A stretch of 64,000 nucleotides of DNA from Sphingomonas crusticola (GCF_003391115.1 NZ_QTJP01000001.1:1302001-1366000); one strand, 5' to 3'; shown: positions 15,226 to 26,702, numbered from the stretch's first letter. A program made the numbers and translations. Notes: generated from the letters alone by a model not told the origin.

Positions 15226-18150
15226 TTATATTTTCGATGTGTGGCCAAGCGCTTCGGCGACAAGCGCCACCTGCTGGCTGGCATGCTTCTTCATGAACCC
15301 GGTCGCGGTCGAGGCCGAAGCCTTGCGCCCGGCATAGACCGGCCGGATGCTCTTGCCAGCGAGCCGCGCCGCTTCCTCGATCAGGCATTCGACGAAGAAC
15401 CAGGCGCCGTTATTCTTCGGCTCCTCCTGAGCCCAGACGATCGTCTCGAGGTGCGGCATCCGCGCGATGCGTGCGGTCAACGCGTCCGACGGGAAAGGAT
15501 AAAGCTGTTCGATGCGCACGATCGTCGTCGCCGTATCCCCAGCCGCGTCGCGCGCCTCGGCGAGATCGTAGAATACCTTGCCCGAGCAGAGGACCAGCCG
15601 CTTCACCGCCTCGTCGGCCGGCCCGTTGGGGTCGCCGAGGATACGCCGGAAGTGGCTGTCGCCCAGGAATTCGTCCACGCTGGAAACCGCCGCCTTGTGC
15701 CGCAGCAGCGACTTGGGCGTCATGATGACGAGCGGCTTGCGGAACTTGCGCAGCATTTGGCGGCGCAGGATGTGGAAATAATTGGCGGGCGTCGTGCAAT
15801 TGGCGACCTGGATATTATCCTCGGCGCACAACTGCAGATAGCGTTCCAGACGTGCCGACGAATGCTCGGGACCCTGTCCTTCATAGCCATGCGGCAGCAG
15901 CATCACGAGCCCGTTGGCGCGCAGCCACTTGGATTCGCCGGCGGCGATGAACTGATCGATCATCACCTGCGCGCCGTTGGCGAAGTCGCCGAACTGGGCT
16001 TCCCACAGCACGAGAGTGTTGGGCGACTGGCCGGCATAGCCATATTCGAAGCCGAGCACGCCGAACTCGCTCAACGGGCTGTCGAGCACCTGGAAGCGGC
16101 GATCGAGTGCCGACAGCGGAATATATTTGTGGCCGTCAGTCTGGTCGACCCACACCGCGTGGCGCTGGCTGAAGGTGCCGCGGCCGACATCCTGCCCGGA
16201 CAGGCGGACCGGATAGCCGTCGAGCAGCAACGTCCCGAAGGCGAGCGCCTCGGCGGTGGCCCAATCGAAGCCCTGGCCGCTGTCGAACATGCCGCGCTTG
16301 GCTTCGAGAATGCGCGCAAGCGTCTTGTGGACGACGAGGCCGTCGGGGACGGTGGTCAGCTTCGTGGCGACCGTGTCGAACGCGTCGCGGGTGACACCGC
16401 TGGCCGCGGCGCGGCGTTCGGTCACAGCTTCGCGGGGCGCGGCCAGACCGGCCCATTCGCCTTCGAACCAGTCGGCCTTATTGGCCTTGTAGGTCTTGCC
16501 CGCCTCGAATTCTTCTTCGAGATAGGCGACGAAATCGCCCTCCGCCTTATCGAGCCAGGCCTGGTCGATCTGGCCCTGGGCGATGAGGCGCTCGGCATAA
16601 AGCTTTGACACCGGCGGATGCTTGCGAATCTCTTCGTACATCAACGGCTGGGTGAAGCCGGGCTCGTCGCCTTCATTGTGGCCGAAGCGGCGATAGCACC
16701 ACATGTCGATCACGACGTCGCGCTTGAAGCGCGCGCGGAATTCGGTGGCGACCTTGCACGCGAAGGTCACCGCTTCGGGATCGTCGCCATTGACGTGCAG
16801 GATCGGCGCCTGGACCATCTTGGCGATGTCCGAACAATAAGGCGACGAACGCGCGAATTGCGGGCTGGTGGTGAAACCGACCTGGTTGTTGATCACGAAA
16901 TGGACGGTGCCGCCGGTATTGTAGCCGCGCAGGCCGGAGAAGCCGAAGCATTCCATGACGATGCCCTGGCCGGCAAAGGCGGCATCGCCGTGGATCAGGA
17001 TCGGCAGCACCTTGGCGCGCTCATTATCCTCAAGCTGGGTCTGCTTGGCGCGCGACTTGCCGAGCACGACCGGATCGGCCGCCTCGAGGTGGGACGGATT
17101 GGGCGTGAGGCTGAGATGGATCTGGTGACCGTCAAACTCGCGATCGGCGGACGTGCCGAGATGATATTTGACGTCGCCCGAGCCGCCGACATCCTCCGGA
17201 TTGGCCGAGCCGCCGGCAAATTCGTGGAACAGCACACGATACGGCTTCTTGAGTACGTTGGTCAGCACGTTGAGGCGCCCACGATGCGCCATGCCGATCA
17301 CGACCTCCTGCACACCGGCCTGGCCGCTATATTTCAGCACCGCCTCCAGCGCGGGGATCATGCTCTCGCCGCCGTCGAGGCCGAAGCGCTTGGTGCCGAC
17401 ATATTTGCGGGCCAGGAATTTCTCCCATTGCTCGCCCTCGATGACCTTGGTCAGAATCGCCTTCTTGCCTTCCGGCGTGAAGCTGATTTCCTTGTCCTTG
17501 CCCTCCATCCGGTCCTGAAGGAAAGTGCGCTCCTCCACGTCCTGGATGTGCATATATTCAAGGCCAACCTTGCCGCAGTAATTGCGGCGCAGCACGGCGA
17601 TAATCTCGCGCACGGTCGCGCGCTCGAACCCGAGCGTGCCGTCGAGCACGATGGGGCGATCCATGTCGGCTTCCGTAAAGCCATGATATTCCGGCTTCAG
17701 GTCTTCGGGGGTCTGCTCGGCCACAAGTCCCAGCGGATCGAGATCGGCGAGCAGATGGCCGCGTACGCGATAGGTCCGGATGAGCGTCGAGGCGCGGATC
17801 GAATCGAGCGCGGCGGCCACAATGTCGGCAGGCTGCGCGGCCGGACCTGGAGCAGCCGTAGCGGGAGCCGCACCGCCGGCATCTGGCTTACCGGCGCCAC
17901 GCTTCGGTCCCTTGGCCTCGACCTCCATCTGGGTCGGATCGAGCCCCGCGGTCAGCGCATCGGTGTCACTGGGCGGCCAATTGGAACGCGCCCAGCTAGG
18001 GCCGGAGACGGTCGCTTCCAGCGCCTTGAAATAATCGCGCCAATCGGGTTCGACCGACTGCGGATCGGCGCGATATCGCCGGTACAGCGCCTCCGCGAAG
18101 GAAGGACTTACGCCCTCCAGTTCGTCAAAGCCGATACCCTCGATACCCAT
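15226..18150 (-). CDS. sucA: 2-oxoglutarate dehydrogenase E1 component
   Basis: Thiamine-diphosphate-dependent decarboxylase of the TCA cycle (odhA), 974 residues, full length. The N-terminal E2-binding segment (SPSFAEALYRRYRADPQSV) is followed by a Pro/Ala linker. The catalytic region has GMAHRGRLNVLTNV, SGDVKYHLG, GDAAFAGQGIV (ThDP/Mg site), YNTGGTVHFVINNQVGFTT, YRRFGHNEGDEP, and the transketolase-type C-terminal half (LFSQ-like GTFSQRHAV, LLPHGYEGQGPEHSSAR). The start MGIEGIGFDELEG agrees with alphaproteobacterial homologues. It is preceded by sucD (86 bp gap). Confidence 0.97.
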   Translation of the reverse strand: MGIEGIGFDELEGVSPSFAEALYRRYRADPQSVEPDWRDYFKALEATVSGPSWARSNWPPSDTDALTAGLDPTQMEVEAKGPKRGAGKPDAGGAAPATAAPGPAAQPADIVAAALDSIRASTLIRTYRVRGHLLADLDPLGLVAEQTPEDLKPEYHGFTEADMDRPIVLDGTLGFERATVREIIAVLRRNYCGKVGLEYMHIQDVEERTFLQDRMEGKDKEISFTPEGKKAILTKVIEGEQWEKFLARKYVGTKRFGLDGGESMIPALEAVLKYSGQAGVQEVVIGMAHRGRLNVLTNVLKKPYRVLFHEFAGGSANPEDVGGSGDVKYHLGTSADREFDGHQIHLSLTPNPSHLEAADPVVLGKSRAKQTQLEDNERAKVLPILIHGDAAFAGQGIVMECFGFSGLRGYNTGGTVHFVINNQVGFTTSPQFARSSPYCSDIAKMVQAPILHVNGDDPEAVTFACKVATEFRARFKRDVVIDMWCYRRFGHNEGDEPGFTQPLMYEEIRKHPPVSKLYAERLIAQGQIDQAWLDKAEGDFVAYLEEEFEAGKTYKANKADWFEGEWAGLAAPREAVTERRAAASGVTRDAFDTVATKLTTVPDGLVVHKTLARILEAKRGMFDSGQGFDWATAEALAFGTLLLDGYPVRLSGQDVGRGTFSQRHAVWVDQTDGHKYIPLSALDRRFQVLDSPLSEFGVLGFEYGYAGQSPNTLVLWEAQFGDFANGAQVMIDQFIAAGESKWLRANGLVMLLPHGYEGQGPEHSSARLERYLQLCAEDNIQVANCTTPANYFHILRRQMLRKFRKPLVIMTPKSLLRHKAAVSSVDEFLGDSHFRRILGDPNGPADEAVKRLVLCSGKVFYDLAEARDAAGDTATTIVRIEQLYPFPSDALTARIARMPHLETIVWAQEEPKNNGAWFFVECLIEEAARLAGKSIRPVYAGRKASASTATGFMKKHASQQVALVAEALGHTSKI

Positions 18151-18236
18151 CGCACGTCCTTGTTTCGCTTCGCCGTCGGAATAAAACGCTCCGTCGCGGC
18201 GGGCTCCCTATCAGGTGAGCGCTACCAACCGGTTAA

Positions 18237-19127
<891 letters not shown>

Positions 19128-19148
19128 GCGAAAATTCGTTCCTTCGGT

Positions 19149-19210
19149 TCCCCGGCGAAAGCCGGGGCTCAGACTGACTGTTGGAACTGGGCCCCGGCTT
19201 TCGCCGGAGA
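19149..19210. repeat. Inverted pair of CCCCGGCGAAAGCCGGGG hairpins
   Basis: The left unit, CCCCGGC-GAAA-GCCGGGG (about 19150-19168), is itself a 7-bp stem with a GAAA tetraloop. An inverted copy, GCCCCGGCTTTCGCCGGAGA, lies at 19191-19210. The two can also pair with each other. The element sits in the mdh-sucD intercistronic gap, immediately after the mdh stop on the minus strand. Confidence 0.85.
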
Positions 19211-19214
19211 ACAG

Positions 19215-20264
<1,050 letters not shown>

Positions 20265-20340
20265 CTAAGGCGTTCAACCGTCCAGAGGCTCAAGATCGCC
20301 CGGATTCGGGCATCAGGCGATTAATTTTGGCCCGGAGAGG

Positions 20341-21459
20341 TCAATCCGCGGCGAGACCGTGACCTTCGGCGAGATAATCCGCCGATTGCATCTCGATCAG
20401 GCGCGACACGGTGCGTTCGAATTCGAAGGCGCCATCGCCGGTGGGGTACAGGTCCCGGGGCTCGGCGGCGGCAGTCGCGAGCAACTTGACCTTATGCTCG
20501 TAGAGCGCGTCGATCAGGACCTTGAAGCGCGCTGCCTGATCGCGCCGGTCGGGGCCCACCACGGGAATGCCGACGATGATGACGGTATGGAAGGCACGCG
20601 CGATCGCCAGATAATCAGGCGCGCCGCGCGGCTCGCCGCACAGGCGCTTGAAGGAGAAGACCGCGACGCCCTTGAGCGCCTTGGGCACGTGTAGCACCCG
20701 CGCGCCGGGTACCTTGAGTTCGCACGACGGGACGTGGATGCGGTCACCAGGCGGATAATCGGTCAGCCGGAAGAAGGCGGCGGATACCGCCTCGGTCGCC
20801 GAGTCGCCGAGCGGCGTGTACCAGGTGGGGAAACCGGCGAGCCGATCGAGCCGGTAGTCGCTCGGCCCGTTGAGCGGCATCACGTCAAGCTTCTGCTCGA
20901 TCAAGGCAATGAATGGAAGGAACAGGTCGCGGTTGAGCCCTTCCTTGTAGAGATCCGAAGGCGGGCGGTTGGACGTGGTGACGATTGTGGTGCCCGCGTC
21001 GAGGATTGCGGTGAACAGCCGGCTCATGATGGCGGCGTCGGCGGTGTTGTTGATCACCATCTCGTCGAAGGCGAGCAACTTGGCCTCGGTGGCGATGGCG
21101 GCGGCGACGGGCGGGATCGGGTCGCCCTCTTCCCTGGCTCGCTCGGTGCGCAGCCGATCATGCACGTCGAGCATGAATTCGTGGAAATGGACGCGGCGTT
21201 TGGGGCGGACGTGCGCGCATTCGTAGAGCAGATCCATCAGCATGGATTTGCCGCGGCCGACCCCGCCCCACAGATAGACGCCGCGCACCGGCTCCGGCTG
21301 GCGGCCGAGCATGCGCCACAGGACGCTGCCCTTAGTGGGTTGCGCTTCCAGTTCCTGGGCCAAACGATCGAGGCGCGCCGCGACCTTGCGCTGGTCGGGA
21401 TCGGGCTTGAGCTCGCCGGCGGCGATAAGCCGCTCGTAGCGGGCGAGGACGGTGGTCAT
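20341..21459 (-). CDS. zapE: Cell division protein ZapE (AFG1-like ATPase)
   Basis: AFG1/LACE1-family AAA-type ATPase, 372 residues. In E. coli ZapE associates with the Z-ring under stress. It has Walker A in YLWGGVGRGKSMLMDLL, the motif RRVHFHEFMLDVH, Walker B in LLAFDEMVINNTADA, and sensor motif TTSNRPPSDLYKEGLNR. The start at 21459 (MTTVLARYERL) has a TAGGAG ribosome site; the frame upstream runs into a REP element. The order sdhB - zapE - mdh on one strand is typical of sphingomonads. Confidence 0.94.
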   Translation of the reverse strand: MTTVLARYERLIAAGELKPDPDQRKVAARLDRLAQELEAQPTKGSVLWRMLGRQPEPVRGVYLWGGVGRGKSMLMDLLYECAHVRPKRRVHFHEFMLDVHDRLRTERAREEGDPIPPVAAAIATEAKLLAFDEMVINNTADAAIMSRLFTAILDAGTTIVTTSNRPPSDLYKEGLNRDLFLPFIALIEQKLDVMPLNGPSDYRLDRLAGFPTWYTPLGDSATEAVSAAFFRLTDYPPGDRIHVPSCELKVPGARVLHVPKALKGVAVFSFKRLCGEPRGAPDYLAIARAFHTVIIVGIPVVGPDRRDQAARFKVLIDALYEHKVKLLATAAAEPRDLYPTGDGAFEFERTVSRLIEMQSADYLAEGHGLAAD

Positions 21460-21469
21460 GCTCCTACCA

Positions 21470-21553
21470 CCGTTCGTGCTGAGCTTGTCGAAGCACTGCA
21501 CTTCTCTTTGATCTGAAGAAAGAACAGCCCTTCGACAAGCTCAGGGCGAACGG
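21470..21553. repeat. REP-like doublet between sdhB and zapE
   Basis: Inverted copies CCGTTCGTGCTGAGCTTGTC (from 21470, continuing GAAGCACTGC) and CCCTTCGACAAGCTCAGGGC (from 21528, continuing GAACGG to 21553), about 27 bp apart. The near edge is 10 bp upstream of the zapE start codon, the same placement as at lpdA. Confidence 0.87.
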
Positions 21554-21590
21554 ACAGTAGAAAGCTGAACCACGACCGCGCCGGAGACGA

Positions 21591-22376
21591 TCAGAGCTGC
21601 CGCTCCATTTCCATCTTCTTGATCTCAGCGATGGCGCGCGCGGGGTTGAGTCCCTTGGGGCAGACGTTGGCGCAGTTCATGATCGTATGGCAGCGATAGA
21701 GGCGGAAGGGATCTTCCAGCTCGTCGAGCCGCTCGCCGGTCATTTCGTCGCGGCTGTCGGCCAACCAGCGATAGGCCTGGAGCAGGATCGCCGGGCCCAG
21801 GAACTTGTCGCTGTTCCACCAATAGCTCGGGCAGGCGGTCGAGCAGCAGGCGCAGAGGATGCACTCGTAGAGGCCGTCGAGCTTCGAACGATCCTCCGGC
21901 GATTGCAGCCGCTCCTTGCCCGAAGGCTCGGGCGTGACCGTCTGCAGCCACGGCTTGATCGACGCATATTGCGCGTAGAAATGGGTGAAATCGGGGACGA
22001 GGTCCTTGATGACGTCCATATGAGGCAGCGGCGTGATCCGCACCTCGCCCTTCACATCCTCGATCGCGGTGGTGCAAGCGAGGCCGTTGCGCCCGTCGAT
22101 ATTCATCGAGCAGGACCCGCAAATGCCTTCGCGGCAGGAGCGGCGGAAGGTGAGCGAGGCGTCGACCTCGTTCTTGATCTTGAGCAGAGCGTCGAGCACC
22201 ATCGGCCCGGTCTGGTCGAGATCGAGCTCGAACGTGTCGTAGCGCGGATTTTCGCCCGCCTCCGGATCGTAGCGATAGACCTTGAAGCTGCGGACGCGCT
22301 TGGCGTCCGCCGGCGCCTTATGCTTGCGCGGCTTGCCCGTGATCTTGGAATTTTTCGGGAGTGCGAACTCGGCCAT
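21591..22376 (-). CDS. sdhB: Succinate dehydrogenase iron-sulfur subunit
   Basis: Electron-transfer subunit of complex II, 261 residues. It carries the 2Fe-2S motif [16 protein letters not shown] with a further Cys in NGLACTT. The 4Fe-4S/3Fe-4S cluster motifs are [17 protein letters not shown] and [17 protein letters not shown]. The other subunits, sdhC-D-A, lie about 4.3 kb away on the same strand with unrelated genes between. sdhB must therefore have its own promoter in 22377-22467 or depend on read-through. Confidence 0.96.
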   Translation of the reverse strand: MAEFALPKNSKITGKPRKHKAPADAKRVRSFKVYRYDPEAGENPRYDTFELDLDQTGPMVLDALLKIKNEVDASLTFRRSCREGICGSCSMNIDGRNGLACTTAIEDVKGEVRITPLPHMDVIKDLVPDFTHFYAQYASIKPWLQTVTPEPSGKERLQSPEDRSKLDGLYECILCACCSTACPSYWWNSDKFLGPAILLQAYRWLADSRDEMTGERLDELEDPFRLYRCHTIMNCANVCPKGLNPARAIAEIKKMEMERQL

Positions 22377-22467
22377 GTCTTACCTCTTGGCCGGCGCTGA
22401 TAAAGCCATGTGTGCAGGTGCGAAAGCCCTTAACCGGCATGCGCGATATTTGTGCGCCGGGAATGGC

Positions 22468-22851
22468 TTAGCCGTTGGCCCGGCGCCATCCGCCAAGCAC
22501 GACGATCAGGAAGGTCGCCATGCCGAGCAGCGCGACGATCCCCCCGATCATCGCGAGCAGCTCGCCCGGCTTGTCATGGCCGGTCAGGAGGAGCGCGATA
22601 CCCAGCGGCAGGATCGTGGCGCCGAGGCCCGAAAAGATGAAGTTGATCCAGGCGAGCCGCCGCGGGGCGCCGCGATCCAGCGCATAGAAGCCGCCCATTA
22701 CCGCGAGGCTGAGCCAGCCGACCAGATTGAGATGCGCGTGCGCCGGATGGGTGGTGAAGTCTTGGGCCGCACCCAGGAGAATGCCCCACACCATACCGGT
22801 GAGGCCGCACACAGCGGCCAAAGTGAAGAAAGCATAGGAAATGCGCGGCAT
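22468..22851 (-). CDS. Small four-helix membrane protein with HAHLNLVGW motif
   Basis: A 127-residue protein with four predicted membrane helices. After helix 1 (FFTLAAVCGLTGMVWGILLG) the sequence TTHPAHAHLNLVGWLSLAVMGGFYAL carries several His residues of the kind seen in haem-copper-oxidase subunit-I-like small proteins. That suggests a haem- or metal-binding membrane protein, but this is inference. Function unknown. It is the first of the genes that separate sdhB from sdhA and is divergent from the CDP-alcohol transferase gene. Confidence 0.72.
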   Translation of the reverse strand: MPRISYAFFTLAAVCGLTGMVWGILLGAAQDFTTHPAHAHLNLVGWLSLAVMGGFYALDRGAPRRLAWINFIFSGLGATILPLGIALLLTGHDKPGELLAMIGGIVALLGMATFLIVVLGGWRRANG

Positions 22852-22966
22852 CGAACCCCCTCCAGATCGCGGGGCGGCCCAACCACCCGATACTTATCAT
22901 AGCCGAAACGATTACCGCGCTCAACGCGGTTGCCCGGCGGGATCGGGCAGGATAGCTGCGTCGCCC

Positions 22967-24073
22967 ATGACGGCACCCACTCCGCACATCCGCATCATCG
23001 GCGACAATCGCGTGCGGCTGTGGGGGCTGACCCCGCATCAGCGAATCACCCGGATCGCCGGCAAGGCGGGTCTCGCGCTAGCCGCGCCCGAGGGCGATGG
23101 CCCTTCCTTGCTGATCAACAGCGACTTCGCTTTCGACCCGCAGTGGATCGGCTTCATGCTGGGACATCCCGAGACGGTGCTGACGGTCGACGGCGTGCCG
23201 GCCATGGCGCTCACTGCGGATGCAAAGGCTGCGGACGCGATGGCTGGCGGCAAGTTGCCGGCGCTCACGGTCATCCGGTCGGAGGACCATGCGGATTTCT
23301 ACAATCAGGCACTGCGCAAGCGCGAGAAGCCGTTCCTCGAGCGGCTGACCCCGGCAGCGGTGCCCGGCATCGAACGGCAGAGCTATTACGGCGCCTATAA
23401 GGGCGTCACCGACATCCTCACCAAATATCTGTGGCCCGAAATCGCGCTGGTGCTGACCCGGCTGTGCGCGCGGATCGGGATCAGCCCCAACATGGTGACG
23501 ACGGTCGGCGCGCTTGGCTGCGTGCTGGCGGCAGTCGCCTTCTGGTTCGGCCACTATTGGCTGGGCATGGCCGTCGGCTTCGTCTTCATGGTGCTCGACA
23601 CGGTCGACGGGAAGCTCGCCCGCTGCACGATCACGTCGAGCTATTGGGGCAATATCTTCGATCACGGCATCGACCTGGTCCATCCCTTATTCTGGTGGTG
23701 GGCGTGGGGCGAGGGATTGTCGGCCTGGGGATTGGCGCTGAGCCACGACGATTTCGTGTTCGTGATGGGCGTGATGGTCGCCGGCTACGTCATCCAGCGC
23801 GTGATCGAAGGCATCTTCATCCGCCGCTTCAAGATGCACATCCACATCTGGGAGCGGTTCGATTCGCAATTCCGGCTGATCACCGCCCGGCGCAATCCGA
23901 ATATGGTGATCCTGTTTGTCTCGCTCCTGTTCGGCAGGCCGGACGTCGGCCTGAACGCGGTCGCGTGGTGGACGGTGATCAGCTGCGCGATCCACTTCGT
24001 GCGGCTGGCGCAGGCGGAATGGGCATACCGTCACGGCCGTCCGATCACGAGCTGGCTGGATGAACCGGCATGA
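22967..24073 (+). CDS. CDP-alcohol phosphatidyltransferase-family protein with extra N-terminal domain
   Basis: Membrane enzyme family that displaces CMP from a CDP-alcohol by a second alcohol. The C-terminal membrane half (about 165-360) has the CDP-OH-P signature DTVDGKLAR...GNIFDHGID, with all Asp/Gly residues present. The N-terminal 150 residues (IIGDNRVRLWGLTPHQRITR, LLINSDFAFDPQW) resemble a degenerate nucleotidyltransferase-like domain, as in inositol-phosphate cytidylyltransferase/phosphotransferase fusions; that reading is uncertain. ATG at 22967 chosen. The HIT gene start overlaps its stop (ATGA), so they are co-translated. An NTP transferase and a flippase follow. The substrate is probably not ordinary phosphatidylglycerol synthesis, given the extra domain and context. 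Confidence 0.82.
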   Translation: MTAPTPHIRIIGDNRVRLWGLTPHQRITRIAGKAGLALAAPEGDGPSLLINSDFAFDPQWIGFMLGHPETVLTVDGVPAMALTADAKAADAMAGGKLPALTVIRSEDHADFYNQALRKREKPFLERLTPAAVPGIERQSYYGAYKGVTDILTKYLWPEIALVLTRLCARIGISPNMVTTVGALGCVLAAVAFWFGHYWLGMAVGFVFMVLDTVDGKLARCTITSSYWGNIFDHGIDLVHPLFWWWAWGEGLSAWGLALSHDDFVFVMGVMVAGYVIQRVIEGIFIRRFKMHIHIWERFDSQFRLITARRNPNMVILFVSLLFGRPDVGLNAVAWWTVISCAIHFVRLAQAEWAYRHGRPITSWLDEPA

Positions 24074-24510
24074 ACGCGACCATCCAGAAATTCGGCTATC
24101 CGGCGAGCCTGGTCGCGGAATACATGCACTGGGTGGTGCTGCTGCGCCCCTCGCAGCCGACGCTCGGCTCGCTGATCCTCGCCGCCAAGTCGGACGCGAC
24201 CGCTTTCCCGAATCTAAAGGCGCCAGCCTTCGCCGAGCTGGCGACCGTCACCGCTCATCTGGAGGGCGTACTGAAGCAGGCCGTGGCGCCGGCCAAGATC
24301 AATTATCTGATGCTGATGATGGTCGATCCCCATGTCCATTTTCACGTCATCCCGCGCTATGAAGGCGGGCGTGGCTTCAGTGGGATCGAGGTGGCCGATG
24401 CGGGTTGGCCCGGCGTGCCGGCGCTGGGCGAGGCGCGTTCGCTCAGCCCGGACGAGGCGACGAAACTGATCGGCTGGCTGCGCGGCTGGTGGCCGTCAGG
24501 GGGACGTTGA
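24070..24510 (+). CDS. HIT-family hydrolase/transferase
   Basis: A 146-residue histidine-triad protein. The motif HVHFHVIPR (His-x-His-x-His) is clear at about residues 94-102. HIT enzymes hydrolyse or transfer nucleoside monophosphates. It overlaps the CDP-alcohol transferase gene by 4 bp, so it probably acts on a nucleotide product or intermediate of that pathway (inference). The 3' end overlaps the convergent NTP-transferase gene by 15 bp. Confidence 0.88.
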   Translation: MNATIQKFGYPASLVAEYMHWVVLLRPSQPTLGSLILAAKSDATAFPNLKAPAFAELATVTAHLEGVLKQAVAPAKINYLMLMMVDPHVHFHVIPRYEGGRGFSGIEVADAGWPGVPALGEARSLSPDEATKLIGWLRGWWPSGGR

Positions 24511-25239
24511 GGCCCACCGTTCGGTCATTGCGGCCGCGGCCTCGAGATCGGGCGGGAAATCGACCTCCTGCCATTCCAGCCCCTTGATCGAGACGGTGCC
24601 AACCTTGCCGGTCGGCGCGAGCGCGTCGATCGCCTTGAGATACCAGTTCTTGGTGCCGGCCGCCGTGCGCATCATGGCGTCGATCTGGTCGCTGAACAAT
24701 CTCGGCCCCTCGCCCTGGAAGGCGAGCATGCCGATCGATTCGGCGTCGGTCTCCTCAGCCGTCAGCGTCTTACCGATCGCGGCCAGCCGTCCGCCCTCGC
24801 GTCGGACCTTCATGTCGTCCGAGTCGTAATCGTCCTTCTCGTCGATCGTCACCGTGATCGGCGCGGTAGCTCCGGCAAGCAGACGCTTCACGATCTCGGC
24901 CGACACGATCGTGTCGCCGTTGATGATGATGAAATCCTCATTCATCTCACCGCGCATCATCCAGCACGTGCCGAGATTGTCCGCGACATGGTAGAAGGGG
25001 TTGAACACCGCGCGTGCCCGCACGTCGCTGCGCAGCGCGAGCTGGGCTTCGACCTTCTCGGTGCGAAAGCCGGTCGCCACCACGATCTCGGCGACGCCGG
25101 CCGCGGCGAGCGCGTCGATCTGCCAATCGAGCAGGGTCTTGCCCGCGAACGGGATCAGGCATTTGGGCTGATCGGCGGTAATCGGGCCGAGGCGGGAGCC
25201 CTGGCCGGCGGCGAGAATGATGGCGCGCTTGATGATCAT
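24496..25239 (-). CDS. Sugar/polyol-phosphate nucleotidyltransferase
   Basis: A 247-residue NTP_transferase (GT-A-like) protein. The N-terminal nucleotide-binding motif is AIILAAGQGSRLGPITADQPKCLIPFAGKTLL, in the pattern GxGxRL...PKxL, and IINGDTIVS carries the metal-binding Asp. It resembles CTP:phosphocholine or CTP:inositol-1-phosphate cytidylyltransferases and would supply the CDP-activated alcohol to the neighbouring CDP-alcohol transferase (inference). It is divergent from the flippase gene and overlaps the HIT gene 3' end. Confidence 0.85.
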   Translation of the reverse strand: MIIKRAIILAAGQGSRLGPITADQPKCLIPFAGKTLLDWQIDALAAAGVAEIVVATGFRTEKVEAQLALRSDVRARAVFNPFYHVADNLGTCWMMRGEMNEDFIIINGDTIVSAEIVKRLLAGATAPITVTIDEKDDYDSDDMKVRREGGRLAAIGKTLTAEETDAESIGMLAFQGEGPRLFSDQIDAMMRTAAGTKNWYLKAIDALAPTGKVGTVSIKGLEWQEVDFPPDLEAAAAMTERWASTSP

Positions 25240-25316
25240 GGCGGCGCTTTAACGGTTGCGAACCGCGCTGGCCACATGGACGCCGCCGCCGCGCAGGCCT
25301 AGGGGCGCCGCAGATC

Positions 25317-26702
25317 ATGCGAAAGATGTTCCGCAATACCTACCGCCCCTGGCTCGAGCGGCTCCGCGCCCGCGGGGCCGCGCGTAGCGGCACGCTCGGG
25401 CGCGTGGTGGAGAATGCGGTATGGCTGCTGAGCGGCAAGGCGGTCGGCGCGATCCTCAGCCTGATCTACCTCGGCATGGCGACACGGACGCTCGGCCCCG
25501 ACGCATTCGGGCAATTCGTGCTGATTCTCGGCGCCGGCCAGGCGGTCAGTGCGATCGTCACCTTCTCCACCTGGCAGGTGGTGGTGCGGTACGGCATGGC
25601 CCACCTCCAGGCGGGCGACCGCGGTGCCTTGGGACGGCTGCTTACCTTCTGCCTGGCACTGGACGCCGGCGCGGCGGTAGTGGGCTGCATCCTGGCGACG
25701 ATCGGGGTCGTGCTGCTCGGCCCCCGCCTCGGCTGGGACGCGCGTCTGTCGCGCGATGCCCTATTGTTCTGCTTTGCCGTATTGCTGTCCTTCCGCTCGA
25801 CCGCCGTCGGCATTTTGCGTCTGCACGACCGGTTCGGGATCGCGGCGGCAGCCGATGCGGTGACGCCGGTGACACGCCTGCTCGGCGCGCTGGTGGTGGT
25901 CATGATCCACGCCTCGGTCACCGGCTTCCTGATCGCGTGGGCGGCAGCGGAGATGCTGACCGCAACCGCGCATTGGATCGCCGCCTTCAATGCCACCCGT
26001 GCCGGCCTCCAACCGGCCCCTTGGCGCGGAATGACCCAGGTCGGCCGCGACAATCCCGGCTTGTGGCGCTTCGCCTTGGTCACCAATATCGGCGCGACCT
26101 TGCGGGCGTTCAGCGGCCAGATTTCCGTGCTGCTGGTCGGACTGGTGGCAGGACCGGCCGCTGCCGGCGGCTACCGCCTCGCCTTTCAACTAGGCCGTGC
26201 GCTCGCCAAGCTGTCGGATATGCTGGCGCGATCGATGTTCGCCGAAATCGCGCGCGTCCATGTCGTGCGCACGGCGCAGGAGCTGCGCAAACTGTTTCTG
26301 AAGTCGACACGCTTCTCGCTGATTGGCGGGGCCGTCATCATCATCCTGCTGCTGCTTATCGGCAAACCCGCGCTCGGCCTGGTGGCAGGCAAACATTATG
26401 TCGCCGCTTATCCGCTGTTGCTGATGCTCGGCACTGCCGCCGCGCTCGACCTGGGCGGGACCAGCTTCGAGCCCTCTTTGATGGCCACCGGTCGCGCCAG
26501 CCTCGCATTGCGCCTACGGCTGGCCGCGACAATCCTGCAGATTGTGCTGCTGGTGGCCTTCCTGCCGACCTACGGCGTGACCGGGGCCGCCGCCGCGACG
26601 CTTGCGGCGTCTTCGCTCAGCCTGGTCCTGTTCGGCGCCGTCGCCTGGCGCGCAATCTACCGCCGCAAGGACGACGTCAGTACACCCGTGCCTTCGGCTT
26701 GA
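25317..26702 (+). CDS. Polysaccharide/lipid flippase (MOP superfamily, Wzx-like)
   Basis: A 461-residue protein with about 12-14 membrane helices and the Wzx/MurJ-type start [40 protein letters not shown]. It belongs to the oligosaccharide flippase/MATE-like superfamily. Given the CDP-alcohol transferase and cytidylyltransferase-like neighbours, it may flip the lipid or glycolipid they make; the substrate is unknown. Its 3' end overlaps the convergent sdhA gene by 26 bp. Confidence 0.85.
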   Translation: MRKMFRNTYRPWLERLRARGAARSGTLGRVVENAVWLLSGKAVGAILSLIYLGMATRTLGPDAFGQFVLILGAGQAVSAIVTFSTWQVVVRYGMAHLQAGDRGALGRLLTFCLALDAGAAVVGCILATIGVVLLGPRLGWDARLSRDALLFCFAVLLSFRSTAVGILRLHDRFGIAAAADAVTPVTRLLGALVVVMIHASVTGFLIAWAAAEMLTATAHWIAAFNATRAGLQPAPWRGMTQVGRDNPGLWRFALVTNIGATLRAFSGQISVLLVGLVAGPAAAGGYRLAFQLGRALAKLSDMLARSMFAEIARVHVVRTAQELRKLFLKSTRFSLIGGAVIIILLLLIGKPALGLVAGKHYVAAYPLLLMLGTAAALDLGGTSFEPSLMATGRASLALRLRLAATILQIVLLVAFLPTYGVTGAAAATLAASSLSLVLFGAVAWRAIYRRKDDVSTPVPSA

